A model generated the notes under the pieces. That model was given only the letters and a program-made list of their open reading frames with translations. It searched no databases and had not been told where the DNA came from. Below, piece after piece: positions 1 to 11,207 of a DNA stretch of 64,000 bases (within the stretch, counting starts at the first letter, position 1; the number at the start of each line of letters is the position of its first letter). Source of the DNA: Tetraselmis striata (taxonomy: Eukaryota; Chlorophyta; Chlorodendrophyceae; Chlorodendrales; Chlorodendraceae); NCBI GenBank assembly GCA_006384855.1, contig VCJN01002159.1, forward strand, positions 44,566 to 108,565, in the 5' to 3' direction. The position numbers and the translations under genes were made by a program.

Positions 1-417
1 ATCGACTTCGCGAGGACGAAAAAAAATTACGCGAGCAGAAGTGCGTGAGCGCGTGGCGCGCGCCATGACATCCTGGGCGGAGCAGCGCGCGTTTCCACGC
101 GCCGGCCGGCCTTCCCTCTGACGGAGAGGCGCACGATGCACGCTCACTTCCACTCCGCACGGCGCGCGCGTCTACTCTCAACTCCGATGCTGACGCTGCA
201 GACCATGACGATGCTGTCGACGCCGTTGCGTATGCCGGCGGCGCGCTTGCAGCAAGCGACGAAAGGCCACGAATTGTCCAACGAGTTCATTATCACTGCT
301 GCTGCTGGTATCGCGATATACGCCACCTGCACGTGAAAGCCTTCCGTGGACTCTCGCGCCAAACCCACTCAGTCGGTGGGGTGTGGTGTCAGCTGTCAGC
401 CGCCGACAGCCAGCGCG
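1..417. other. Region upstream of BPG2, no gene seen
   Basis: This stretch is GC-rich, and its short open frames on both strands overlap one another without any recognisable motif. It presumably holds the promoter and 5' untranslated region of the GTPase gene that starts at 418. No clear TATA element or other known site was seen. Confidence 0.4.
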
Positions 418-2169
418 ATGCTGAAAGCGTCGGCGAACTGCTGGCGGCAGCTGGCGGCGTCCGCCCTGCCCGCTAGTCGGCCGCCCCCGACGGCGCGGCC
501 GCTGCGCAGCTGCCAGTGCCTGCTCACCCCGCCGCAAGCGAACCTATTTGCGCAGGTGGGACCGGGCTCGACTCGGGCGCTGTCGCGCTCGCGGCTGTGG
601 GCCAGTGTGGAGGGCCGGGGCGGGCCGCCGTCGTCTGCCTCGCCAACCGCTGCGGCAGTAGGGGAAGGCGGCTCGCCGCCGCCCACCCCGCCGGAGTTCT
701 GCTCGGGATGTGGCGTCAGGCTTCAGGATAGCGAGCCCGAGCGGGTGGGCTTCTACCAGGCAAGCACAGCCTCTTGACTGGGAGATACCACGGGTGACTG
801 GGCGATGCTGTGCGCCTTCCGTGGAGGAGGAGAGTACGCCCGCACAGAGAGGGAAAGAGTGCCAGTAGGCAGCCACGGGGGGTGCACCCAGGTACATACA
901 TAGGCTTGGCGCTATACCCTGGCATGCATGTGCATCATTTCCCTCTCGTGAAGAAAACCAGTAAGTGCTAGAGTATACCCAGGGCAGGGGAGCATAAACA
1001 TTCACTGGCGACGTTGATGGATGCCGTTGATCAGAGTGGGCCTGATGGCTGGTGCGGCAAGTGGGGGGGGGGGGGGGGGGGGGGGGGGGGGTCCTATACA
1101 TGGCCCTAATCGCAGTGGGTGGTTTGCCACCGACAGCTGCCGAAAGGATGGGGCACGGGGCCGCCAAAGCTGCCGCCGGCGCTGGACTTCACGGAAGACG
1201 ACGAGTCGGAGGTGATGTCGCCCAATGACGAGCCTGCTGCTGCAGCTGAGGACAGCGAGGAGGAGTGGACCACCATGAAGCTGGACGACTTTGACCTGGC
1301 GGTGGAGGACTGGCTGGTGCGGAGTGCTTCTCCCTATCCCCGTCCCCTCACAGCGCGTTGCACAAGCTCGAATCGATGGAAGGTGGGAGGGGGGAGGAGG
1401 GGCAGTCAGCGGAAGTTATGGGTCGGAATGTGGGCTGCCAAACTAAATAAGCCGAGCAGCCAGCGGAGCTGCACCGCAGGATACCAGCGGGGTAAGCTGG
1501 GCTGCGTTCGGAGGCTGAGGCCAGGCAGGTTCCGGGATGGCGCCGTGCCCTCAGTAGCACATGCGGGTTTGGAATGGACATGTGATGGCGTCTCTCGTTG
1601 CGGGTGGCAGGAGGAGTACGAGAGCAAGTCCGGGAAGAAGAAGAAGAGGAGCAAGGAGGTGGAGGAGGTGAAGGTGGACGTGTCCGGGTGGGGAGGGCAG
1701 GACGAGGAGGGCGAGGGGGGCGGCGGCGCGCCTCCGCCGCTGTTCTGCGCGCGCTGCTACTCGCTGACGCACTACGGGCGCGTGAAGAGCGAGGCGGCGG
1801 AGAGCCGGCTGCCCGACTTCGACATCGGCAAGAAGATCGGCGCCAAGATCAACCTGCGTCGCTTCCGCCGCTCAGGTGTGCGCTGCGCCGGGCGCCACAC
1901 CGCCTCGGCCGGCGTCTCCGCATCCACACCATCCGCACCCTCAGTCTGCGTCCCAGCAGCTGCCCATCCGTGTGCTGGCGTGGTAATAAGAACACTGCGA
2001 ATCAGAACCTACCGTGCCTATTTTATGTCAAATTGAGATGATGTTTTGGCAAATGTTCCCCTGCTTCACACACACACACACACACACACACGCGCGCGCG
2101 CGTGCACACACATTTATAGGGACATCCGCTATACTCCGCGATCGTCTTGTCTGCATTTGACGTCTGATA

Positions 2170-2206
<37 letters not shown>

Positions 2207-5200
2207 ACACGCACACTTATCGGTGCGACGCCTACACGTGCACATGAATAACTCATCAAATTGATAATACATATACATATATTTCTCTGTATAATATGTA
2301 TCCATGTACATATGTATGTGTATAGACATACATATACAAGTAAATTTAAATGCATACGTAAATGTAATATGTGTGTGTATATATATATATATACATATGT
2401 ATATCTTTAGTATCATTTTATATGCGTGTGTGTGCTCTGGTGATTGCGCGCCATGTTGGTCCGCTGCTCAAACCCAAACAGCACCCAGCAGTAGCCGCAG
2501 TGAGCCCTCTCATCCCACCATGGCCCGGCTAGCATTTCCCAGAGCGCCCCGCTCGCTTGCCTTATTACGCCAATCCCCCCCTGTACGCAACAAAGCCGGC
2601 GCGCGCCGTTCACTTTACATCCGGCCCTCAGATGTGCGCGAGCGCACCTGAGCGGGGACCATGGCTGTGCGCCCTTTCCCTCCTGTTGCAGTTGTGCTGG
2701 CGGTGGTGGACGTGGCGGACTTTGATGGCTCGCTGCCCCGAGCGGCGCTCAAGGCGCTCCTGCCGCGCGACCACGAGACGGGCGGCCTACGCACCCCGAG
2801 CGATGTGGACCTCGTCATCGCTGTCAACAAGGCACCCGCCCCCCCCCCCCCCCCCCCTCCTTGTGGGCCCCGCTCTGGAGCGGATTCACCGTAACGCCTG
2901 CGGTCTCTCACACTGCCTGCCCCGAATCGCTCCAACATCCCGCATCGCCCCGCAGTGCGGGATCAGTGCAGTGCAGCGCATCAGCGGGCCCGCTGCAGCA
3001 AGTTGTTTGCTGACCCCGACCCGGATCTGCTGCGCGGTCAGGTGGATTTGCTGCCCGCGGAGGCGACGGCCACGCGCCTGGACCAGTGGGTGCGCCGCCA
3101 CTGCAAGCAGGCCGGCATCCCCAAGCCGCGCGCGGTGCACCTTGTGAGCTCCACCCAGTCCAAGGGTGTCTCGGGTGCGCCGGGCTGCCCTGCCCGACCC
3201 CCGCACATCTGCAGGACGTGCCCAAGCGCCCCGGGGGAGGGGCTGGAAGGGGGGGGGGGGGGGGAGAGCCGGCGCTGGGCAGTGGAGGACTACCCGCTCC
3301 CCCCCTACCCTCCCTGCTACCCCCCTCCCCCCTTGGGCCCGGCTTCTCCTGCGCCACGTGGGGAATGCGCCGCCTGACACGTATCGCCCGTGGCAGGCCT
3401 CCTCAAAGACCTGGGCGAGCTGGTGGGTAGCCGCGGCGACGTGTGGGTGGTCGGCGCGCAGAACTCCGGGAAGAGCAGCCTCATCAACGCGCTGCGCGTG
3501 GCGCGCAAGGTGAGAGGGAGGGAGAGAGAGCTTGCCCATCCGACTGGCGGAGCCTAGCAGGACCCCGCGTCCGGGCTTGGCATCACCCGCACCGAGTCCC
3601 CCGCCCGGTCTTGCTGCCCCCCCGCCCCTCTCCGTAACTCAGCTCAAACTCGACTTGAAGTGCAGCTCACTGACTCCATGAGAGCCGCGCCCTGTACCGT
3701 GGCGCGTCTTGGATTCGCCAACAGTCATTGTTTGGGGATTCCTGCCTCAAGGCCCGCCATCCTTGGCATTAAACATGTTTATATCGCTGCACCGCCATAT
3801 ACATAATTGATACCTTCTGCTCTCTATCGAGTTCTATGAAGTTCTTTCAACTGGGTTTGATTCCATTGACACCAGTCTGAGGGCTGTACATTCCAGCATC
3901 CGCCATTACAATGAAAAAGACAAGGTTTCGACCCAGCCATGCGGCCAAAGAATGATGCCATGTGCAAAGCAAATCCCCCAATTGAATCTCCGACCCATGT
4001 ATTTCCCGATGCCGAAACATACTACGGTCCACGAAAGTCCCCCCCCCCCCCCCCCAAAAAAAAAAAAAACGCCCCCCATGGCTCCCACCCCCTTCCCAAT
4101 GCCAAAACATACTACGGTCCACGAATGTCCCCCCCCTCCCCACCCCCCCCCCCCCCCCCCACGGCCCCCACTCTCTTCCCAATGCTTAAGCATACTACGG
4201 TCCACGAAAGTCCCCCCCCCCCCCACCCCACGTCCCCACTCTCTTCCGAATGCCAAAACATACTACGGTCCACGAAACCCCCCCCCCCCCCCCCCCCCGC
4301 CCCCCACGGCTCCCACCCCTTCCCAATGCCAAAACATACTACGGTCCACGAAAGTCCCCCCCCCCCCCCCCCCCCCCACCCCACGTCCCCCACTCTCTTC
4401 CCAATGCCAAAACATACTACGGTCCACGAAACCCCCCCCCCCCCCCCCCGCCCCCCACGGCTCCCACCCCCTTCCCAATGCCAAAACATACTACGGTCCA
4501 CGAAAGCTTCCCCTTTTCCATCCCCATCAACACCGCCACAAGCGTGGCATGCATGGCGGAAAATGCTGCCCAGCCCTCTGCACTGTTGTCGGCCTGCTGA
4601 CCCGCTGCCGCGGCCTGCGATGCGCGATCCCGCACAGAAAGCCGAGGGAGCGCGCGGGAAGGTGGACCCGAAGAAGCTGCTGACGATCGCCGCGCTGCCT
4701 GGCACCACCCTGGGCATGATCCCCGTCAACGGCATCATGCCTGCCGGGGCGCAGATGTTTGACACGCCCGGCGTGCCGCACCCCTTCCAGCTCACCTCCA
4801 TCCTCACAGGGGCCGAGGTGCGCCCCCTTCCCTCCCAAGCCCACAACCTTACCAGACGGCCCACCCCCGCCCTGTCGCCAGCAGCCCGTCGCATAGATAC
4901 TGGACCGAAACTTTTACATATTCGCAGCATCGAGTCCTGAGGTTTGTACGTTGTTCATGGTGTACTCTGATCAAGAGCAAGGCGAATGTATAGCTCCCCC
5001 CCCCCTTTATCTAAGGCTCCGTATCGATGCATTTACTAGGTTACAACATGGCAATGCACGGCGAACGCACAGGTCGTGCGGCGGCGGTGTGTCTTGAAGT
5101 TGTTGAGTATGCGCTGCGACCGCAGGCGAGCCTGCTGCTGGCCAAGCGCAGGATGAATCCGCGCACCTACCGCGCCGGCGCCGGCTCCACCATCATGCTG

Positions 5201-8200
5201 GGGCGGCGTCGCCCGCATCGACATCCTGGAGGTGCCCCCCCCCCACCCCCCCCCCCCGTTTTGCAACCCACCGCCACCCTCCACCGGCTTGCGACACCCT
5301 GTGGAGCCAGGCTGCTGCATGCTTCCCTGCGCCGCTTGCTGTGCCTGCATGCCTGGACACCCCAGCACCACGCGGGCGCCAGCAACCATCACGCGCACGA
5401 TTGCCCGGTAGAACTTCTTCAGCCCTTGCGGCCGACAGACCAGGCCCGGCTACACACCGGGGCAGTAGGAGTGCTGCAAACACACTTTATCTTCCCACAT
5501 AATCGGCAGCTACTGCCCTTCCCCCCCCTTTCCCTTCCCCCACCACCTCGCCCTCACCATCCCGCCCTCCCCCTCTCCTCCCGTGCGCAAGAAGTGGAGC
5601 TATGACTTACCCAAATGTTATCACAATACAGCACGGAATTGTTGACGCAATGTGACGACGCGGTCCATTTTGGGCACCGGCGAACACCGTCCATTGGTTC
5701 AGTACCGGTAGGCTACAATGACACGCTGGGGGGCTATGTACCCGATGTGACAGCTCGGCATGCGGCTGCACGCAAGCTACGCCGGCGCCGCCTGACTTGA
5801 CGGCGCTGCTGTCGCGCCGTCACAGTCGCCGGGGGCCACGCTCTACCTCACCATCTGGGCCAGCGACGAGCTGTCCACCCACCTGGGCCGCACCGAGGGC
5901 GCGGGGGCGCTGTGGGGCAAGCACGCAGGTGCGCGCGCCCCCCCCCCCCCCCCCCCCCCCCCTTCTGCCCTGCTGTCCCTGTCGCCATGCGGTGCGACAG
6001 AGGATGGCGTAGTGCCGGCTCCCGTAACGCAACGCCCCGTCCGCTACCAAAATCCCCCCCCCCCCCCCCCCCCCCCCAAAACACACACACACACACACAC
6101 ACAAACACACAGGCGACATGCTTGTTCCGCCAACGGACCGGGAGCGCGTGGAAGCAATTGGCCGCCTGGAGCCGCACGAGGTCCGATCCCTCCCAGACCT
6201 CCCTCCGGGTTGACATTGGCTGGTTTGGTGGGAGGCTGCCGGGCACTGACACCCTGCACGTGGATGAGCACAATTGGCACCCATTGCTTTTGCGGCCCTC
6301 CCCTTGGCTTCCCAGCTGAGCTCCTGATGCTTTGGGCAGCTTCCTGGTGCTATTTGCCGGGAGGTTGTTCACGTTTTCTGTGGCGTTTGTTGCTAGCGTG
6401 TGACCTGAAGTGATACACACACTGGGCGGCCAGGGATCAGCTGCAAGTGGCCCTGCGACTGTGGTTATCGAACACTGACCACGGGCGCCGGCGCACGTAT
6501 AGGGCCCCTTATGTGCCGCAAATAGGAAATCCTCGGAAGATTCGCGATATTTCCGCTATACTTTCGTCCTTATTTGAACTCTGGCAGCTTCGGCCGGCCC
6601 TCATACTTACCACCGCGCCGGCGCCAATGCCCAGCATGAGCGCCGTACAAGTAACGTAAAGTTCGCCCGGGACGTCGTCGGCCGAAGTCGCCCCAGCACT
6701 TGACCTATGGGGCTAAGTGCAGTCGTAGGTCTGGCATAGCCCTTCGACCATTGCCCCATTCAAACCCCGAAAGGCTAATGCATTAACCGGGTAAACCCGG
6801 GACACGCCGGGACGATATTGCCGAGATACAGTGACCAGGAATCGATCGCGGGGCCTCTCGCGTGAGCACCGTACCCGCTCCGTGTCGCGCGGCCCTCGCA
6901 ATGCGTCGCTGACATTCCGTACGCCATCCTTCTTTAGAGTTCGATACCGATACGACATCACAGTTGCAACGGGATTGTTCCTACTCGGCGCTGCAAGTCG
7001 TCGGGATGCGTCTCGTGCAGGACCCGAGCAATGCCTGTCGTGCGGATGGCAGTAGCGAACCGGGGCAGTATCCCCTCCCCCCCCCCCCCCCCCGCCTTCC
7101 CCCCGCACCGCAATCCGTAACCAGGCGGTAGGTCGCGATTATGCTATCGCTTTCGATATTAACCCCCCCCCCCCCCCCCCCCCCCTTGAGAGGAAAATCC
7201 CATTTTTCCTTGAAAAGCATCAGAATACACCACGAATGTCACACGGATCTTCCTACTATTTATTGCAAAACAATTCCTGGATTTATTTCGAGCCGTGAAC
7301 CCAATCGTACATTGTGGCCCTGCTGAGTGTATTGGGGGCCGAAAAGAACGGTTGTTACTCATTAACCAGAAACACCCCCTTTCCTTTATATTTACAAGAA
7401 GGTTTCCGTCTCTTGTCTTGTCTTTGCTATGCTGAAACAAATAGACCGTTTTCTTATCATTTCTACAGTTGTATATTAGCCTCTTGATAAACCTATAAGT
7501 CAAATTTTACAAAAGGTGTTAAGGTCACCATTAGTGTCCAGCCAGACATACGTTTCGGGGCGCACTGACGTGAGCCCGCGGCGGGCGTGTGCCCTCAGGT
7601 GGCCGTCGCAGGCGACAGCTGGACAAAGTCCAGCGGCGACATTGCGATCGCGGGCCTCGGCTGGGTGTCGGCGGGGCTGCAGGGGCGGGCGGTGTTCCGC
7701 GTGTGGGTCCCCCAGGGCGTCGCCGTCACGACGCACGAGGTGCGGCAATGGCAGTGTTGGCACCGCCCCCCCTCCTTCCCCCCATCGCCTTCGCCTTGCG
7801 ATGCCGCGTGCAGCGGAGCGGGCATGTGACGGCCTGCAGACTATCTATCACCCGCCGCTGCTGTCACATGCGCAGCTGTGGTGCCTCCTCCTCGCGTAAT
7901 TTGACGCGATGTCAACCAACACACCTGGAGACGGGCAGGGAGGCGGAGAGGGAGAGAGGGGGGGGGGGGGGGGGGATAGGTTTAGGGTTTACTATGCGCG
8001 TGCTTAAACCACCTCCAGCGCCGTGCTGTACAGCCGCGCGCTCGCTCATACCGCAGTATATGAGGGGCGTCACTGCATACGTCAAACTTAGCGGCTTGGC
8101 GGCGCGGCGGCTGTAAGGATTCAAGTGCGGATCCTTTCACACATTCAAGTTTCTTGCTCGGGACGTTAAAGTGTGAATAACAGTCACAGTGGCGCCCGCA

Positions 8201-8675
8201 TCCCTTTGCCCCAAAGGGAGGTCGGTTGCAGGCCCGCGATCGCATGCTTTCTCGTTTGTTGCGACTCTACATACGCCGGCTGCGGAGCAGCTGGTCGTCG
8301 ATGCACCGCCCCCCCTCCCTGCGGGCGCTACATAAACATCCCGTGGTTGCATGCATGCGTATAGTAAGTTACATTGTTACACCTGACAGCGTGTCGTTTG
8401 ACGGCGCAACTCCAGTCATGATTTCCCCGCGGCCACGTCCCGCACCTATGGGAGGGTGCGATTCCACGCCCATGCTGCCGACACTAAATGCTCTGTCGCC
8501 ACACCTGACGCCCTCCTGCCCCCCCTCCTCCCCCCCTCCCGCCGGCTGCTGCCCTTCCACCACCGGGCAGTCGCTGCTGAAGCAGTACGCCAAGACGTTC
8601 TGCAAGCCGGGATTCACCCTTGCGGTGGGCGGCGGCACTGGCAAGAAGAAGGGCGGCGGGAAGCGTGGCAAGTGA
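418..8675 (+). CDS. BPG2: Chloroplast circularly permuted GTPase, BPG2/YqeH type (12 exons)
   Basis: Exons: 418-759, 1137-1316, 1611-1875, 2692-2831, 3042-3165, 3397-3509, 4638-4817, 5126-5231, 5826-5928, 6113-6180, 7599-7739, 8571-8675 (about 621 codons). The order of parts is that of a circularly permuted GTPase. There is a Ser/Ala/Arg-rich N-terminus resembling a plastid transit peptide, then two Cys pairs (CSGCG and CARC). G4 (NK|VD) follows, then G1 (GAQNSGKSS), G2 (PGTT), G3 (DTPG) and a C-terminal domain ending in a Lys/Gly-rich tail. The family acts in plastid rRNA processing and ribosome assembly. ATG 418 is the first Met in frame. Introns 1 and 4 appear to begin with GC. Exon 8 carries one extra base in a G run at 5200-5203: it is 106 nt where the flanking phases require 105. 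Repairing that run restores the family pattern, so this is either a sequencing error or a recent lesion. Confidence 0.88.
1063..1091 (+). repeat. Poly-G tract (29 nt) in BPG2 intron 1
   Basis: This is an uninterrupted run of G about 45 bases before the exon 2 acceptor. It is one of the few long runs in this gene with G rather than C on the sense strand; others lie near 3250 and 7960. Confidence 0.9.
2067..2215. repeat. Two (CA)n microsatellites in BPG2 intron 3
   Basis: CA dinucleotide runs lie at 2067-2091 and 2171-2215, with a short CG run after the first. The next 200 bases, to about 2420, are rich in TA and TACA steps. Confidence 0.9.
4005..4506 (+). repeat. Intronic minisatellite, seven units with poly-C spacers
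   Basis: A core of about 28 bases containing CATACTACGGTCCACGAA is repeated seven times, with cores starting near 4007, 4099, 4182, 4249, 4325, 4408 and 4478. The spacers, 67 to 92 bases from core to core, hold poly-C runs followed by a short CACGGCTCCCACC-like segment. The array lies in BPG2 intron 6 (3510-4637). The cores are nearly identical while the C runs vary in length. Confidence 0.9.
6054..6112 (+). repeat. Poly-C then (CA)n before the exon 10 acceptor of BPG2
   Basis: About 24 C residues are followed by AAA and a CA run that ends in the acceptor AG at 6112. The tract stands where a polypyrimidine tract would be expected. Confidence 0.8.
6650..6905 (-). mobile_element. tRNA-derived SINE, diverged copy
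   Basis: The 3' body matches the SINE copies at 11.7, 32.3, 47.9 and 52.8 kb (CCCGGGACNTCGGCCGAAG, GTAGGTCTGGCATAGCCC, GTAAACCCGGGACACGCC). The tRNA-like head at the high-coordinate end still holds a B-box-like GATCGATTCC on the minus strand but is otherwise eroded. The copy lies antisense within BPG2 intron 10. No target-site duplication was recognised, so it is probably an old insertion. Confidence 0.75.
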
Positions 8676-9234
8676 GCCGCCCCGCGGCGTGGCGCAATAT
8701 CAATGGCTGCGACTGCTCGGCAGGCCTCCTTCCACGGTGGCCGACCGTCGACGCCGCTCGTGCGCATCACCATTCGCAGCAGCCGTGTGGTGGCTGATGC
8801 ATCTGCAGGCCGGGATCTTAAGAAATGACGCCAAATGGATTCCCTCTGCGAGGAGGGCAGCGGTACCACAGCACCCGCATCCCAATGACCACCGCGGGGA
8901 CGAATCGGTGCCGCCTGCTGAGCCCGCACGTACATATCCCGCCCCACCTTGCGCCTCCAATGCACCTATGTACTCCAAAATAGGGAGACGCCTAGAAGAT
9001 GTCGCGTGTCCTGCTAGTCAGCTCCATCATCAGCTCCAAACGGAGGTGCCACCTGTCACATGATATGGAAACGTCTTGATAAATATGGTCGTAATAAATG
9101 GCGACGATGTCAGCTCGTGCGAAGGTGCTCAGACAGATACGCGCACACGATTCCCTTGTCAATCCGTGGGGGTCTTTGGATGATATCGTACGTATCGATA
9201 CTGCATCATGTACCAGCAACGCTGTGATCAATCG

Positions 9235-9325
9235 AAATAACCATGTACTAGCGCGTAGGTGGCAGAAACTGTCAATGGCGGTGCCTGCCCTGCCCGTGTT
9301 TTGCCACCCTTCTAGCGTTTTCTAA
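9235..9325 (+). repeat. Dispersed repeat R1, copy 1
   Basis: About 90 bases match 14735-14825 with several substitutions. Shared blocks include TAGGTGGCAGAA, GTGCCTGCCCTG and GTTTTGCCACCC. Identity stops abruptly at the downstream side. Confidence 0.75.
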
Positions 9326-9354
9326 TTATGTTCTGCTGCTACTGTCCGTAGTCG

Positions 9355-9560
9355 TAATCGTGTACGCGCAGCAGTACGTAATCTCCTCGTCGTGCATCGG
9401 CCCGCATTCATGTATTGCTATCTATCCAAAACGATATATGCAACATTTTCCAGGAAAAAATGGGCAATACCCAATCGAAGAATGTCCTTAGCGCTGTCCG
9501 AGATGAATTCGTATTACGACTGAGATGTATCCGTCAGTTTTCTTAAGCCAAATGAGCAAG
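9355..9560 (+). repeat. Dispersed repeat R2, copy 1
   Basis: This segment matches 15640-15870 in the same orientation. Shared blocks include AAATGGGCA, CTGTCCGA and AAGATGTATC-like steps ending in GTCAG followed by a T-rich stretch. No coding capacity was seen. Confidence 0.7.
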
Positions 9561-9824
9561 ATGTGTCATATTCTTTTCTATTTCTTATTGCCTCACCTGC
9601 ATCCTAATATATACCGGCGAGTCCGGTTCTCTGTCCGTGGTGTATAGTTGCAACTCCGTGTGAATAAATCTACGAGTACCCCGATTTACTATACGGGTGT
9701 AATACTACGCGACGATACTACGACACGGCGGGTACCCGCCCACAGCAGCCGAAAATAGTAACAGTCCAGACATGATGCATATCGGTACCAAGAATCCGGA
9801 TAGTATAGTACAGATAGTCCCACA

Positions 9825-9900
9825 GTCGCTAATTATCCATATGCAGTCATTTTTGGGTATAACAATCGCTAATTATCCATATGCAGTTATTTTTCCGGGT
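9825..9900 (+). repeat. Short tandem duplication
   Basis: The block TCGCTAATTATCCATATGCA followed by GTNATTTTT occurs twice, about 41 bases apart, with one difference. Confidence 0.85.
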
Positions 9901-10839
9901 AGTTCGAGCGTCAAAATAGAAAATCCCCTAATTGGAAATTTAAATATTTGCTGGGGGTTTTATTCTTTCGTTATTATTATTATCACATTATTACATTTAC
10001 GTTAGCGTTTAAACAAAATAAAAATGATCGAACCATGGAGTTCGTTGAACAATTGCAACATGTAGCAGCGCTATTTCGCAGTCTCGAAATATTGAAGCTA
10101 TTCGTCTCCGCCGATGACTCTATTTCCAACATTAAACTTGACAAGTGACGTTCATTCACCCGCGAAAATGACTACTTTTGTGCTTGGAAGTTGCAACGGG
10201 CTCAAGACCCGCCACGTGTATACAGTCGTCGATTCTTGCCTGCTCCAAAATGTCATTGTCAGACCGACGGTGGCCGCACCATAGTCTTTATCGAAAAAAC
10301 GAAACGACAATACATGACGAAGTATATCACGACGACTGTTAACTACGATACGAGTTTGTGATGTGTGTGTGGCCGCCCGGGTGAGGGGCGGTATTATGGT
10401 TAAATTCTTAAGTGATTCACTAAAAACAATAGCATAATTAGAACATTTGTAGGGATAACGCGCAAGCACGAAATGCATACGTGTACAAGACGCATCATAT
10501 ACTCTATTACAATCGCATCATTGCGTTTTTTGGTCAATGACATATACAATAATGCGCAGCGCTGTGATGCTGCCAGTGGTACACTGCAGCATGAGCACAG
10601 CATACATCATGTACAGGTAGTCCAATTCTTGCACATTCAAGGATGACACAGCCAGAATCGCAAGTACAGTTTGCATGTAGTGCCACTCAATCGTTGCAGC
10701 AGCAAGCGCAATGCGCACGTGAGTGCGAATACCCGTGGATAATGGAGGCAGCAAAGAGGTTGCTGAAAATGTATGTAAACCATCAAACACAATGATACAG
10801 CAACACATCAGTCAAAAATCCTTGTATGTAGGTATAAGT

Positions 10840-11045
10840 GACTATTTCGAATTTTTGAAATATGTTACAACCAAATCATTTTCCGGCTTGACAAGCTGTC
10901 TTTACCCAGCATCAGTGAAGGGCCCGTCCCTGACTTGCCCGCAAAGGGTCTGCTGATTAAAGCTCGTAGGGAGGGGAATCCTGTAGGCCACGTGGCTATG
11001 TTGCAATACAGGTACTAATTTTGCATCTGTGGTACATCAAGTGAC
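10840..11045 (+). repeat. Dispersed repeat R3, copy 1
   Basis: This segment matches 13515-13720 in the same orientation. Shared blocks include TTGACAAGCTGTC, CTATGTTGCA and AATTTTGCATC. It ends near the HYDEF 3' end. Confidence 0.7.
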
Positions 11046-11207
11046 TAAAAATACATCCCAGGGCGCTCCATGCACCGACGAGCTCACTGCCTCCAGGTTG
11101 TACACAACTAAAGTAAGGCGCTGTGCTGCCGCCATTGGGTGTCGATAAGCTTGCGATACATCCTGCCTCTTCGGCGCACCCCACACGGCGGCTGCGCTGC
11201 GGAGGGC

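Larger units (their letters stand above)
8676..11207. other. Intergenic region between BPG2 and the HYDEF 3' end
   Basis: No coding exon was recognised here. The region is more AT-rich than the genes. It holds pieces of dispersed repeats that recur in HYDEF introns (9235-9325, 9355-9560, 10840-11045) and a short tandem duplication at 9825-9900. The two genes converge here. I did not find a TGTAA polyadenylation signal close to either stop codon. Confidence 0.6.

Noticed and set aside
178-537. Long Arg-rich open frame on the minus strand at the left edge
   Set aside because: It lies opposite the BPG2 first exon and looks like a GC-rich shadow frame with no family motif.
3847-4930. Large Gly- and Pro-rich open frames on both strands
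   Set aside because: They are translations of the intronic poly-C minisatellite and not genes.
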